From Streptomyces sp. CC0208 (GTDB taxonomy: Bacteria; Actinomycetota; Actinomycetes; Streptomycetales; Streptomycetaceae), in contig NZ_CP031969.1 of the NCBI RefSeq assembly GCF_003443735.1, forward strand, positions 682,001 through 746,000: a stretch of DNA of 64,000 bases. Reading direction: 5' to 3'. The notes beneath the pieces are model-generated. The model had not been told where the DNA came from, did not search any database, and saw only the letters and a program-made list of their open reading frames with translations. Below, in pieces: positions 31,792 to 39,493 of the stretch; position 1 is the first letter of the stretch; each line of letters opens with the position of its first letter. The position numbers and the translations under genes were made by a program.

Positions 31792-32028
31792 TCAGTGCCG
31801 GGTCCAGGTGAACTTGTCGCCGCCCACCCAGCGCACCACGTCCGGGTCGTCCAGGTCGTGGACCGTGATGCCGAAGGCGGCGGCCGCCTCCAGTACGTCG
31901 GTGACGGCCCTGGCCTCGCCGACCACCTCTCCGTCGATCTCCACGATCCGGAACGGCGGTGTGGTCGGCTGGACCCCGAGCACGATGATCCGCGGGGTGG
32001 CGATGTGCGGGCTCGCGATTTCGGTCAT
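31792..32028 (-). CDS. Small conserved hypothetical protein
   Basis: This 78-residue protein is read from the ATG at 32028. It contains IIVLGVQPTTPPFRIVEIDG, then EARAVTDVLEAAAAFGITVHD and ends PDVVRWVGGDKFTWTRH. I do not recognise a named family. The alternating hydrophobic pattern in the centre suggests a small mixed alpha/beta fold. No good SD precedes the ATG, so the start is not certain. The gene is convergent with the glucanase and upstream of nothing on its own strand, and it seems to stand alone. Confidence 0.6.
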   Translation of the reverse strand: MTEIASPHIATPRIIVLGVQPTTPPFRIVEIDGEVVGEARAVTDVLEAAAAFGITVHDLDDPDVVRWVGGDKFTWTRH

Positions 32029-32135
32029 GGAAAGAGCGTAGAACGCATCCCGCGGGAGGGAGAGGCGGGCCGTGCGCCGAACCGGGCGCCGGACCCGAGT
32101 GACCGCCGAGCCCTCGCAGGAACCCGTGCGCGGTC

Positions 32136-32945
32136 TCAGGGACGCCGCCACTCGTCGTCGCCGAGGTGCGAGCCGGCCTGCGGGCCCATGCGGAGCATCC
32201 CGCCGTCGACGCTCCAGGACGCTCCGGTGACGTAGGTGGCCTCGGGGCCGGCCAGGAAGGCGATCACGGCGGCGACCTCGCGGGCGTCACCCGGGCGGCC
32301 GAGCGGGACGCCCGGCCGTTTTTCGGTGTGGACGTCGGTGTCCTCCTGGCCCGTCATCGGGGTGGCGATCTCGCCGGGCGCGACCGCGTTGACGGTGATG
32401 CCGTGCTCGGCGAGTTCCAGGGCCATGACCTGGGTGAGCAGTCCCAGGCCGCCCTTGGCCGCGCAGTACGGGGCCGCGCCGACCCGGGGCTGGTGCTCGT
32501 GGACGGAGGTCACGTTGACGATCCGGCCGCCGTCGCCCTGCCGGACCATGTGCCGGGCGGCCCGCTGACCGCACAGGAAGGGGCCGACCAGGTCGACGTC
32601 GAGGACCTCGCGGACCGTGTCGAGCTCCAGGTCGAGGAAGGGCGTCATGGTTCCGGTGCCCGCGTTGTTGACCAGGACGTCGAGACGGCCGAGCCGGTCG
32701 CACAGCTCGTCGACGGTGTCGGCGGCGACGGGCAGCCGGGTGAGGTCCGTCCGGGCCAGGGCGGCCCGCTGTCCGAGGGCGCGGACCTCCTCGGCGGTCT
32801 CCTCGGCACCCTTGAGGTCGTTGTGCCAGGTGATCCCGATGTCCATCCCCGCCCGGGCCAGCCGGACGGCGGTGGCCCGGCCGATGCCGGAGTCGGCTCC
32901 GGTGATCACGGCCACCTTGCTGCGGGGTGCGGTGGGGGCGGACAT
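32136..32945 (-). CDS. Short-chain dehydrogenase/reductase
   Basis: This 269-residue classical SDR has the cofactor motif VAVITGADSGIGRATA (TGxxxGIG), NNAG in VLVNNAGTGTM, and the active site Ser in VTSVHEHQP with Y-x-x-x-K as YCAAKGG. It resembles glucose 1-dehydrogenase-like enzymes with a preference for NADP, as suggested by the Arg/His-containing ITWHNDLKG after beta 2. GAGGAGG precedes the ATG. It is divergent from the PHP-domain gene. The substrate is unknown. Confidence 0.92.
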   Translation of the reverse strand: MSAPTAPRSKVAVITGADSGIGRATAVRLARAGMDIGITWHNDLKGAEETAEEVRALGQRAALARTDLTRLPVAADTVDELCDRLGRLDVLVNNAGTGTMTPFLDLELDTVREVLDVDLVGPFLCGQRAARHMVRQGDGGRIVNVTSVHEHQPRVGAAPYCAAKGGLGLLTQVMALELAEHGITVNAVAPGEIATPMTGQEDTDVHTEKRPGVPLGRPGDAREVAAVIAFLAGPEATYVTGASWSVDGGMLRMGPQAGSHLGDDEWRRP

Positions 32946-33008
32946 CTCGGCCTCCTCGGGATGGGGGTGTCGTCAGGGCTGACGAAGCAGCTGCCGGACG
33001 TCCGGGGT

Positions 33009-33049
33009 CCGAGATCCTCCGAGATCCGAGGGATGTCCGAGGGATGTCC
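33009..33049. repeat. Short tandem direct repeats upstream of the PHP gene
   Basis: CCGAGATCC occurs at 33009-33017 and 33019-33027. It is followed by GAGGGATGTCC twice in tandem at 33028-33038 and 33039-33049. The repeats lie in the divergent gap between the SDR and PHP genes, about 100 bp before the chosen ATG. They may be direct-repeat binding sites or a slippage product. Confidence 0.6.
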
Positions 33050-33145
33050 GACGAGGCCTCGCAGTACCCGGCGGCGAACGCGGCAAACCGCTCGCCCGTC
33101 GTGCGGGCCCCCGGCCCCTGGGGAACTCTGGAGGTGGAGGTGGCG

Positions 33146-34183
33146 ATGGATCCCGTCGAGGCCCTGGAACGGATCGCCTTCCTGCTGGAGCGGTCGCTGG
33201 CACCGACGTACCGCGTCCGTGCCTTCCGTACGGCGGCCCGGGTGCTGACCGGACTGCCCGCGGACGTGGTGCGCGAGCGCGCGGAGGCCGGGTCGCTGGA
33301 GTCGCTCAAGGGCATCGGCCCGAAGACGGCCCAGGTGGTGCGCGAGGCGCTGGCCGGCGGTGTGCCCGGCTACCTGGAGAAGCTGGAGTCGGAGTCCTCC
33401 GCCCCCCGGGCCCGGGGCGGCGAGGAACTGCGGGCGCTCCTGCGCGGCGACTGCCATCTGCACTCCGACTGGTCGGACGGCGGCAGCCCGATCGAGGAGA
33501 TGGGCCGCACCGCGGCGGAGCTCGGCCACGAGTGGGCGGTGCTGACCGACCACTCGCCGCGGCTGACGGTGGCCCGGGGGCTGTCCCCGGAGCGGCTGCG
33601 GGAGCAGCTGGACGTGGTGGCGGCGCTGAACGAGACCTGGGCGCCGTTCCGGCTGCTCACCGGCATCGAGTGCGACATCCTCGACGACGGCTCCCTGGAC
33701 CAGGAGCCCGAACTCCTGGACCGCCTGGACGTGGTCGTCGTGTCCGTGCACTCCAAGCTGCGCATGGACGCCCGCTCGATGACCCGGCGCATGGTGGCCG
33801 CCGTACGCGATCCGCGCGCGAACGTCCTCGGACACTGCACGGGACGGCTGGTGACCGGGCGGGGGCGGCCCGAGTCGGAGTTCGACGCGGACGAGGTGTT
33901 CGCCGCGTGCGCCGAGTCGGGCACGGCGGTGGAGATCAACAGTCGCCCGGAGCGCCTCGACCCGCCGCGCCGGCTGCTGCGCCGGGCGGTCGACGCGGGC
34001 GTGCTGTTCTCCGTCGACACCGACGCGCACGCGCCCGGCCAGCTCGACTGGCAGATCCTCGGGTGCGCGCGGGCGCAGGAGTGCGGGGTGCCGGCCGAGC
34101 GGATCGTGACCACCTGGAACCTCGACGAACTGCTGGCCTGGTCCCGGGAAGGCCGGGTACCGGACCGAGTGGCGGGCCCTTGA
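33146..34183 (+). CDS. PHP-domain phosphoesterase with N-terminal helix-hairpin-helix (PolX C-terminal-like)
   Basis: This 345-residue protein resembles the C-terminal half of bacterial DNA polymerase X without the polymerase fold. Residues 1-75 form a HhH/Pol beta N-terminal-like domain (LERSLAPTYRVRAFRTAARV, then LKGIGPKTAQVVREAL). Residues 95-330 form the PHP metal-binding domain with DCHLHSDWSDGG, LTDHS, GIECDI, VSVHSK, LGHCTGR, EINSR and DTDAHAPGQLD, covering the expected metal ligands. It probably acts as a phosphatase or exonuclease in DNA metabolism. ATG 33146 has GGAGGTGGAGG upstream; an in-frame ATG at 33044 is a weaker alternative. Confidence 0.9.
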   Translation: MDPVEALERIAFLLERSLAPTYRVRAFRTAARVLTGLPADVVRERAEAGSLESLKGIGPKTAQVVREALAGGVPGYLEKLESESSAPRARGGEELRALLRGDCHLHSDWSDGGSPIEEMGRTAAELGHEWAVLTDHSPRLTVARGLSPERLREQLDVVAALNETWAPFRLLTGIECDILDDGSLDQEPELLDRLDVVVVSVHSKLRMDARSMTRRMVAAVRDPRANVLGHCTGRLVTGRGRPESEFDADEVFAACAESGTAVEINSRPERLDPPRRLLRRAVDAGVLFSVDTDAHAPGQLDWQILGCARAQECGVPAERIVTTWNLDELLAWSREGRVPDRVAGP

Positions 34184-34222
34184 GGTGGTACCCGTGCGGC
34201 ACGACAGGACAAGGAGCGGTAC

Positions 34223-34879
34223 ATGGAACGGGCGGCAGTGTTCGACGTCGACGGCACCCTGGTCGACACCAACCACCTGCATGTGACGACCTGGTGGGAG
34301 GCACTGCGGCAGGCGGGCCACCAGGTGCCGATGCACGCCGTCCACCGGGCCATCGGGCTCGGCTCCGACGACCTCGTGGCGCATCTGCTGGGCGAGGACC
34401 GCGACAAGGACCAGGACGACGAGCTCAGCGCCGCCCACAAGGCCCTGTACGGGCAGTACTTCGACCGGCTGCCCGCCCTCCAGGACGCGGGCCGGCTGCT
34501 GCGGCATCTCGACCAGGAGGGCTGGCGGGTGGTGCTCGCCACCTCGGCGGGCGGGGCGGAACTGTCCGCGCTGCGCCGGGCGATCGGCGCGGACGAAGCG
34601 ATCATGGCCACCGCCAGCGCCGACGACGTCGAGGAGGGCAAGCCCGCCCCCGAGCCCGTCGAGCACGCGCTGGAACTGGCCGGGGTACCCGCCGAACGCG
34701 CGGTCTTCGTCGGCGACACCGTCTGGGACATGCAGGCCGGCACCCGGGCGGGCGTGCGCTGTGTCGGCGTCCTGTGCGGCGGCATCCCCCGCGCCGACCT
34801 GGAGGAGGCGGGCGCGCAGGCGATCTACGACGATCCGGCCCACCTGCTGGCATCCCTGGCGGACAGTCCACTGGCATGA
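34223..34879 (+). CDS. HAD-family hydrolase (beta-phosphoglucomutase/PGP-like)
   Basis: This 218-residue haloacid-dehalogenase phosphatase has motif I AVFDVDGTLVDT with nucleophile Asp, motif II VVLATSAGG, motif III Lys in EEGKPAPEPVEHAL, and motif IV VFVGDTVWDMQAG. The helical cap lies between motifs I and II, placing it in subclass I with phosphoglycolate phosphatase and beta-phosphoglucomutase. ACAAGGAG precedes the ATG. It follows the PHP phosphoesterase gene by 39 bp and may be co-transcribed with it. The substrate is unknown. Confidence 0.92.
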   Translation: MERAAVFDVDGTLVDTNHLHVTTWWEALRQAGHQVPMHAVHRAIGLGSDDLVAHLLGEDRDKDQDDELSAAHKALYGQYFDRLPALQDAGRLLRHLDQEGWRVVLATSAGGAELSALRRAIGADEAIMATASADDVEEGKPAPEPVEHALELAGVPAERAVFVGDTVWDMQAGTRAGVRCVGVLCGGIPRADLEEAGAQAIYDDPAHLLASLADSPLA

Positions 34880-34907
34880 CGAGCCGGAGGCACGGAACCC
34901 ACTGCTC

Positions 34908-36077
34908 ATGACAGGTGTGACAGAGGCTCTCCGCCGACAGCCCCGCCCGACGCACGCGATACGGCAGGGAGCACATGCCTTCGGCCGGGCGGCCCGTGCC
35001 GCCTTCCGTGGCCCGGGGCGGGAGCGCGATCTGCTCGTGCAGTCGCTCAAGGCCTCGGCCGCCGCGATCCTCGCCTGGCTCGTGGCCGGTGTGTGGATGG
35101 GCGATCCGATGGCCCTGATGGCGCCCTGGGTGGCGGTGGTGCTGGTGCAGGCCACCGTGTTCAGCTCGCTGATCCAGGCCGTACGGCAGCTGGCGGCGAT
35201 CTGTTGCGGGGCCGTACTGGCGTCGGTGGCGCTGGCCGTCACCGGGAGCACCCTGGGCGCCGTGGCACTGTCCGTGCCGCTGCTGGTGCTCCTCGCGAAC
35301 TGGCCGCGCTTCGGCGACCAGGGGATCTACGGTGCCACCACCGCGCTCTTCACCCTCTCCACCAGCACGGTCGGGGCCTCCGCGGTCGGCCACCGGGTGG
35401 GACAGGCCGCGCTCGGCGCGGTCATCGGGATCGCCGTCAACGCGTTCGTCCTCCCGCCGGTCCATCTGCGGGACGTACGGGAGAATCTCGCGGCGTTGGC
35501 CCGGGAGGCGGGCGACACCCTGCACACCGTGGCCGGTGATCTGCGGGACGGTGAGTGGGACACACAGGGCTGGTCGCATGCCTCGGCCCGGCTGGAGCGC
35601 CGGCTGGGGGCGCTGCGGTCCGCCCGCGGCTGGAGCCGGGAGAGCCTGCGTCTGACGGCCGCCCCGCTGCAAGCCGTACGGCGGCCTCCCGCGTCGCTCC
35701 CGCCGGAAGAGGACGACGAACGCTGGAGCCGTGTCACCGGGCACATCCGCGCGCTGACCCGGACCCTTGTCGTGGCCGCCGACGAGGACCGCGCGCCCAC
35801 TCCGCCCGCCGGGCCCGTACTGGACTCGTACGCCGACCTCCTGCAGCTGATCGGCGACGCCTGCCACGCGGAGAGCGACCGGCTGCTCGCGGCCGGCGGT
35901 GCGGGCAGGCCCGACGACCACGCCGAGGCGGCGATGCGGGAGCTGCGGGGTCAGCTCCAGGACGGGCTGCGGGAGCACGCCGGGCAGGGGGCCGAGGGCA
36001 CGACCGTGCTGGGCACTCTGCTGCTGCAGGCCGAGAACCTGTGGAGCGAGATCGTGCCGACCGGTCGGAACGGGTGA
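34908..36077 (+). CDS. FUSC-family (aromatic acid exporter-like) membrane protein
   Basis: This 389-residue membrane protein begins with a soluble stretch, then about six helices between residues 45 and 190: LKASAAAILAWLVAGVWMGD, LMAPWVAVVLVQATVFSSLI, LAAICCGAVLASVALAVTGS, AALGAVIGIAVNAFVLPPVH. The long cytoplasmic helical C-terminal half ends NLWSEIVPTGRNG. This is the FUSC/ArAE layout of YccS and AaeB, proposed to export aromatic acids. The ATG has a distant GGAGG (19 bases), so the start may be slightly different. A second FUSC gene lies at 44919. Confidence 0.85.
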   Translation: MTGVTEALRRQPRPTHAIRQGAHAFGRAARAAFRGPGRERDLLVQSLKASAAAILAWLVAGVWMGDPMALMAPWVAVVLVQATVFSSLIQAVRQLAAICCGAVLASVALAVTGSTLGAVALSVPLLVLLANWPRFGDQGIYGATTALFTLSTSTVGASAVGHRVGQAALGAVIGIAVNAFVLPPVHLRDVRENLAALAREAGDTLHTVAGDLRDGEWDTQGWSHASARLERRLGALRSARGWSRESLRLTAAPLQAVRRPPASLPPEEDDERWSRVTGHIRALTRTLVVAADEDRAPTPPAGPVLDSYADLLQLIGDACHAESDRLLAAGGAGRPDDHAEAAMRELRGQLQDGLREHAGQGAEGTTVLGTLLLQAENLWSEIVPTGRNG

Positions 36078-36264
36078 CGCAGCTCACCCGGGAACACGCC
36101 GAACGGCGGAACACCACAGGGTTGTTGCCCGTTGAACAGACCGTGGGTGCGGATGGGACAGTGTCCCCGGGCCTCACCTTTTGCCCACAGGGACGATCGT
36201 TCGGCTGAAGCCCTGTGGAGCCTTTCGCCGAGAGGCGACCGCCATCCGCATCCACCTCTTGACC
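36078..36264. other. Possible leader, small RNA or short ORF between fusC and a terminator
   Basis: These 187 bp after the FUSC stop end at a terminator, as a transcribed non-coding RNA would. A GTG at 36074 overlapping the FUSC stop opens a 44-residue frame (ending TFCPQGRSFG, stop 36206-36208) with no recognised family. Hairpin-forming stretches include GGGACAGTGTCCC and GCCTTTCGCCGAGAGGCG. I cannot decide between a coupled small protein, a 3' UTR and an sRNA. Confidence 0.35.
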
Positions 36265-36297
36265 GCCCCGACCGTGATTCCCCCGTCCGGTCGGGGC
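36265..36297 (+). terminator. Rho-independent-like terminator
   Basis: GCCCCGACC (36265-36273) pairs with GGTCGGGGC (36289-36297) and is followed by TTCCTCTTGT. It lies 188 bp after the FUSC stop codon and isolates that transcript from the SDR gene promoter at 36335. Confidence 0.75.
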
Positions 36298-36334
36298 TTC
36301 CTCTTGTCCGGGCGCGGTGCCCGGCGGGGCGCGC

Positions 36335-36365
36335 TTGACTTCGAGAGCACTCCAATTCGTAGCGT
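36335..36365 (+). promoter_or_regulatory. Promoter for an apparently leaderless SDR mRNA
   Basis: TTGACT (36335-36340) and TAGCGT (36360-36365) are separated by 19 bp. The ATG of the next gene is at 36373, only seven bases after the -10 box, so transcription should start at or next to the A of ATG. No Shine-Dalgarno sequence is present, which fits leaderless translation. Confidence 0.65.
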
Positions 36366-36372
36366 TCCCGTC

Positions 36373-37332
36373 ATGAGCACTGCACAGCACAAGATCGGTT
36401 CGGGGTTCGACGCCCACAGCACCGCAGACGACGTCCTCGCGGGCATCGACCTGACCGGAAAGCTCGCGATCGTCACCGGCGGCTACTCGGGGCTCGGCCT
36501 GGAGACCACCCGCGCGCTCACCAAGGCGGGCGCCCGGGTCGTGGTCCCGGCCCGGCGTCCCGACACCGCCTGGAAGGCCCTGGCGGGGCTGGCGGGCGTG
36601 GAGCTGGACGAGCTCGACCTCGGTGACCTGGAGAGCGTGCGCGCCTTCGCCGAGCGGTTCCTCGACTCGGGCCGTACGGTCGACTTCGTCATCGACAGCG
36701 CCGGGATCATGGCCTGCCCGGAGACCCGGGTCGGGCCCGGCTGGGAGGCCCAGTTCGCGACCAACCACCTCGGGCACTTCGCGCTGGTCAACCGGCTGTG
36801 GCCGGCCATCGAGCCGGGTGGCGCCCGGGTGGTCTCGGTGTCCTCGCGCGCCCACCACTTCTCCGGCATGCGCTGGGACGACGTCCACTGGCGCACCGGC
36901 TACGACAAGTGGCAGGCGTACGGCCAGGCCAAGACGGCGAACGTCCTGTTCGCCGTCCACCTCGACCGGCTCGGCGCCGAGCGCGGGGTGCGGGCCTTCT
37001 CGCTCCACCCGGGCGGGATCCTCACCCCGTTGCAGCGCCACCTCCCCAAGGCGGAGATGGTGGAGCGCGGCTGGATCGACGAGCAGGGCAACCCGCTCAA
37101 CCCCTCCGGCTTCAAGAGCCCGGAGCAGGGCGCGGCCACACAGGTGTGGGCGGCGACCTCGCCCCAGCTGGCCGGGATGGGCGGCGTCTACCTGGAGGAC
37201 TGCGACATCGCCGAGCCGGCCGTCGACGGCGACCAGAGCAGCGGCGTCAGGGCGTGGGCGACCGACCCGGAGCAGGCGGAGCGCCTGTGGACCCTGTCGG
37301 CGGAGCTGACGGGTGTGAACGCGTTCGCCTGA
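36373..37332 (+). CDS. Short-chain dehydrogenase/reductase (retinol-dehydrogenase-like)
   Basis: This 319-residue SDR has a 28-residue N-terminal extension before LTGKLAIVTGGYSGLGLETT (TGxxxGxG). It then shows FVIDSAGIMACP (NAG motif with Ser-Ala-Gly), VVSVSSRAHHFSG and the catalytic YGQAKTAN (YxxxK). The closest type is the light-dependent protochlorophyllide/retinol-dehydrogenase-like branch of SDRs. No SD precedes the ATG; a promoter seven bases upstream suggests a leaderless mRNA. The substrate is unknown. Confidence 0.92.
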   Translation: MSTAQHKIGSGFDAHSTADDVLAGIDLTGKLAIVTGGYSGLGLETTRALTKAGARVVVPARRPDTAWKALAGLAGVELDELDLGDLESVRAFAERFLDSGRTVDFVIDSAGIMACPETRVGPGWEAQFATNHLGHFALVNRLWPAIEPGGARVVSVSSRAHHFSGMRWDDVHWRTGYDKWQAYGQAKTANVLFAVHLDRLGAERGVRAFSLHPGGILTPLQRHLPKAEMVERGWIDEQGNPLNPSGFKSPEQGAATQVWAATSPQLAGMGGVYLEDCDIAEPAVDGDQSSGVRAWATDPEQAERLWTLSAELTGVNAFA

Positions 37333-37342
37333 GCCGACGGCC

Positions 37343-37999
37343 CTACAACCGCTTGAGTTCCTTCGTCCCGTACAGCGCGGCCGGTGCCCCCGTCTCCAGG
37401 GCCCAGTAGCGGTCGCCGTACGACCAGTGCCACCACTCGGTCGGGTAGTTGACCAGGCCCGCCGAGCTCAGTGCCGCGCCCAGCAGGGCACGGTTGGTCC
37501 TCGCCTCCTCGGTGATGTTGCCGGCGCCCGTGTAGCAGGCGCCGTCGCTCTCCTCGGGGTTGGCGTTCATGGCGGTGCCCAGGTCGAGTTCGCGGCCGTC
37601 GGCGTCGGTGAGGGTGAGGTCGACGGCCGCGCCGGCGCTGTGCGGGGCTATCTCGGGCGGGGAGACATAGCGGCTGGCCGCCGAGCGGATCCGGTCGGCG
37701 GGCCAGTCGGGGTGGGCGGCGAGCAGTTCGTCGGCGTACTGCTCGAAGTAGTGCCGCTGGAGCGCGGGCGGCCGGTAGCCCTCCACGAAGAGCAGGCGCA
37801 GGCCGTCGGGCAGCAGGGCCTGCGCCCGGAGCAGCCGGTCGAGGACACCCTGGCGCAGATGGACCTCGGCGCCCAGGGAGTCCTCGTGCTTGCGGTCGTC
37901 GACCAGGAGGTGGTCGCGGACGTCCACGAGTGGTTCGCCGTTCTCCTCGACGGGGACGGCGGCGACACGGGCGTCGGACATCAGGATGATCTCACTCAT
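37343..37999 (-). CDS. M15 metallopeptidase, VanX-like D-Ala-D-Ala dipeptidase
   Basis: This 218-residue protein has the zinc-binding motifs of the M15D family: PHSAGAAVDLTL gives HxxGxAxD, and YPTEWWHWSYGDRYWA gives ExxHW. LLFVEGYRPPALQRHYFEQY supplies the catalytic Arg in GYRP. It would hydrolyse D-Ala-D-Ala or related dipeptides for cell-wall recycling. No signal peptide is seen, so it acts in the cytoplasm like VanX, but no vanH or vanA homologue is nearby. The ATG at 37999 has a weak SD; a second ATG at 37981 is possible. Confidence 0.9.
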   Translation of the reverse strand: MSEIILMSDARVAAVPVEENGEPLVDVRDHLLVDDRKHEDSLGAEVHLRQGVLDRLLRAQALLPDGLRLLFVEGYRPPALQRHYFEQYADELLAAHPDWPADRIRSAASRYVSPPEIAPHSAGAAVDLTLTDADGRELDLGTAMNANPEESDGACYTGAGNITEEARTNRALLGAALSSAGLVNYPTEWWHWSYGDRYWALETGAPAALYGTKELKRL

Positions 38000-38114
38000 G
38001 GGGTGATCATCCCGTGGCCGCGGACCGGGCCGCGGACCGTGCCGTGCACCGCGTGCGTCGCCGGAGGCCGGGTACTCGGGCGGTCCCCGCCCCAGCGGCC
38101 CGAAGGAGCCGAAG

Positions 38115-39143
38115 GTGAGCACTTCAACCGGCAGCAGGATCGTGGTCACGGGCGCCACCGGCAACGTGGGAACCAGCGTGGTGCGTCTTCTCTCGGAGGA
38201 TCCGGAGGTGGGCTCCGTACGGGGCCTGGCCCGGCGGATCCCGGACTGGTCGCCCGCGAAGACCGAGTGGTTGGCGGTCGACCTGTCATCGGAAGGGACC
38301 GATCTGACCGAGGAGTTCGCGGGCGCCGACGCGGTGGTCCATCTGGCGTGGGCGTTCCAGCCGACGCACGACCCGGCGGTGACCTGGCGCACCAACGTCC
38401 TCGGCTCGATCCGGGTGTTCGAGGCGGTGGCGGCGGCCAAGGTGCCGACGCTGGTCCACGCGTCGTCTGTGGGCGCCTATTCGCCGGGCCCCAAGGAGCA
38501 CGCGGTCGACGAGTCGTGGCCGACGCACGGCTGGCCGGACGCCGCGTACTGCCGGGAGAAGGCGTATCTGGAGCGCGCCCTGGACACCTTCGAGCGCGAC
38601 CACCCCGGCGTCCGGGTCGTCCGGATGCGCCCGGCGTTCCTCTTCAAGCGGGAGTCGGCGAGCGAGCAGCGCCGCATCTTCGGCGGCCGGTTCCTGCCGG
38701 GCCAGCTGGCCCGGCCCGACCTGCTGCCCTTCCTCCCCGACATTCCCGGCCTGCGGGTGCAGGCGCTGCACACCGACGACGCCGCCAAGGCCTACGCACT
38801 CGCGGTGCGCTCGGACGTGCGGGGCGCCTTCAACCTGGCGGGCGAGCCGCCGGTCGACGCCGAACTGCTGGGTGAGCTGCTCGGCGCCCGTCCCGTACGG
38901 CTGCCCCGCACCGCGGCCCGTTCGGCGATCGCGGCCGCGTGGGGTCTGCACCTGCTGCCCGCGTCGCCGCATCTGTTCGACGCGGTCCTGCGGCTGCCCC
39001 TGATGGACTGCACCCGTGCGCGTACGGAACTCGGCTGGCACCCGGAGCACACCGCCACCGAGGTCCTGGAGGAGTTCCTGCACGGGATGCAGCAGGGCGC
39101 GGGGGCCCGGACGGAGCCGATGAAGGGCCGCAAGGTGGGCTGA
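38115..39143 (+). CDS. NAD-dependent epimerase/dehydratase (extended SDR)
   Basis: This 342-residue extended SDR has cofactor motif RIVVTGATGNVGTSVVRLLS (TGxxGxxG). VVHLAWAFQPTH, SSVGAYSPGP and the catalytic YCREK (YxxxK) follow in order. The C-terminal part (FHLAGEPP-like FNLAGEPPVDAELLGELLG) is typical of sugar-nucleotide epimerase relatives. GTG start at 38115 with GAAGGAG. It is divergent from the VanX-like gene. The family is broad and the substrate cannot be told. Confidence 0.9.
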   Translation: MSTSTGSRIVVTGATGNVGTSVVRLLSEDPEVGSVRGLARRIPDWSPAKTEWLAVDLSSEGTDLTEEFAGADAVVHLAWAFQPTHDPAVTWRTNVLGSIRVFEAVAAAKVPTLVHASSVGAYSPGPKEHAVDESWPTHGWPDAAYCREKAYLERALDTFERDHPGVRVVRMRPAFLFKRESASEQRRIFGGRFLPGQLARPDLLPFLPDIPGLRVQALHTDDAAKAYALAVRSDVRGAFNLAGEPPVDAELLGELLGARPVRLPRTAARSAIAAAWGLHLLPASPHLFDAVLRLPLMDCTRARTELGWHPEHTATEVLEEFLHGMQQGAGARTEPMKGRKVG

Positions 39144-39189
39144 GACCCCGGCTGACCCACGGGTCCGCGAGTCAGGGCGGGCCCGCGGG

Positions 39190-39432
39190 TCAGCCGGAGG
39201 GCTCCTCGGCTTCCGGGTGCTCGGGGTGCACGGTGTCCGACCGCGGCGCCCCCTGCCGGCCGGTCCCCGCCTCGTCGGTGTCCGGGACGTCGTCCGGCTT
39301 GTCGGTGCCGGGGGCCTCGTCCGGGACGGTGGCGACCTCCCAGGGGTCGTCGCCCTCGCCCGCCTGCTGGTCCGGCAGATCCCGCGGGACGGGATCGCCG
39401 TTCTCGCCCGGTCCTTCGTTGCGGTGGTCCAC
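39190..39432 (-). CDS. Small acidic, probably disordered protein
   Basis: This 80-residue protein is rich in Pro, Asp, Glu and Gly, with no hydrophobic core and no cysteine (for example DPWEVATVPDEAPGTDKPDD). It should be mainly unstructured. GGAGG lies six bases before the GTG start at 39432, which supports real translation. It follows the ROK regulator on the same strand by 61 bp. I know no family for it; similar short acidic proteins occur in many Streptomyces. Confidence 0.6.
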   Translation of the reverse strand: MDHRNEGPGENGDPVPRDLPDQQAGEGDDPWEVATVPDEAPGTDKPDDVPDTDEAGTGRQGAPRSDTVHPEHPEAEEPSG

Positions 39433-39493
39433 GGCGTCCTCCGTTCGTGTTGATGGCGGGAGCGCGAGTACCTCCGCGCAGGTCGGCGAAACG

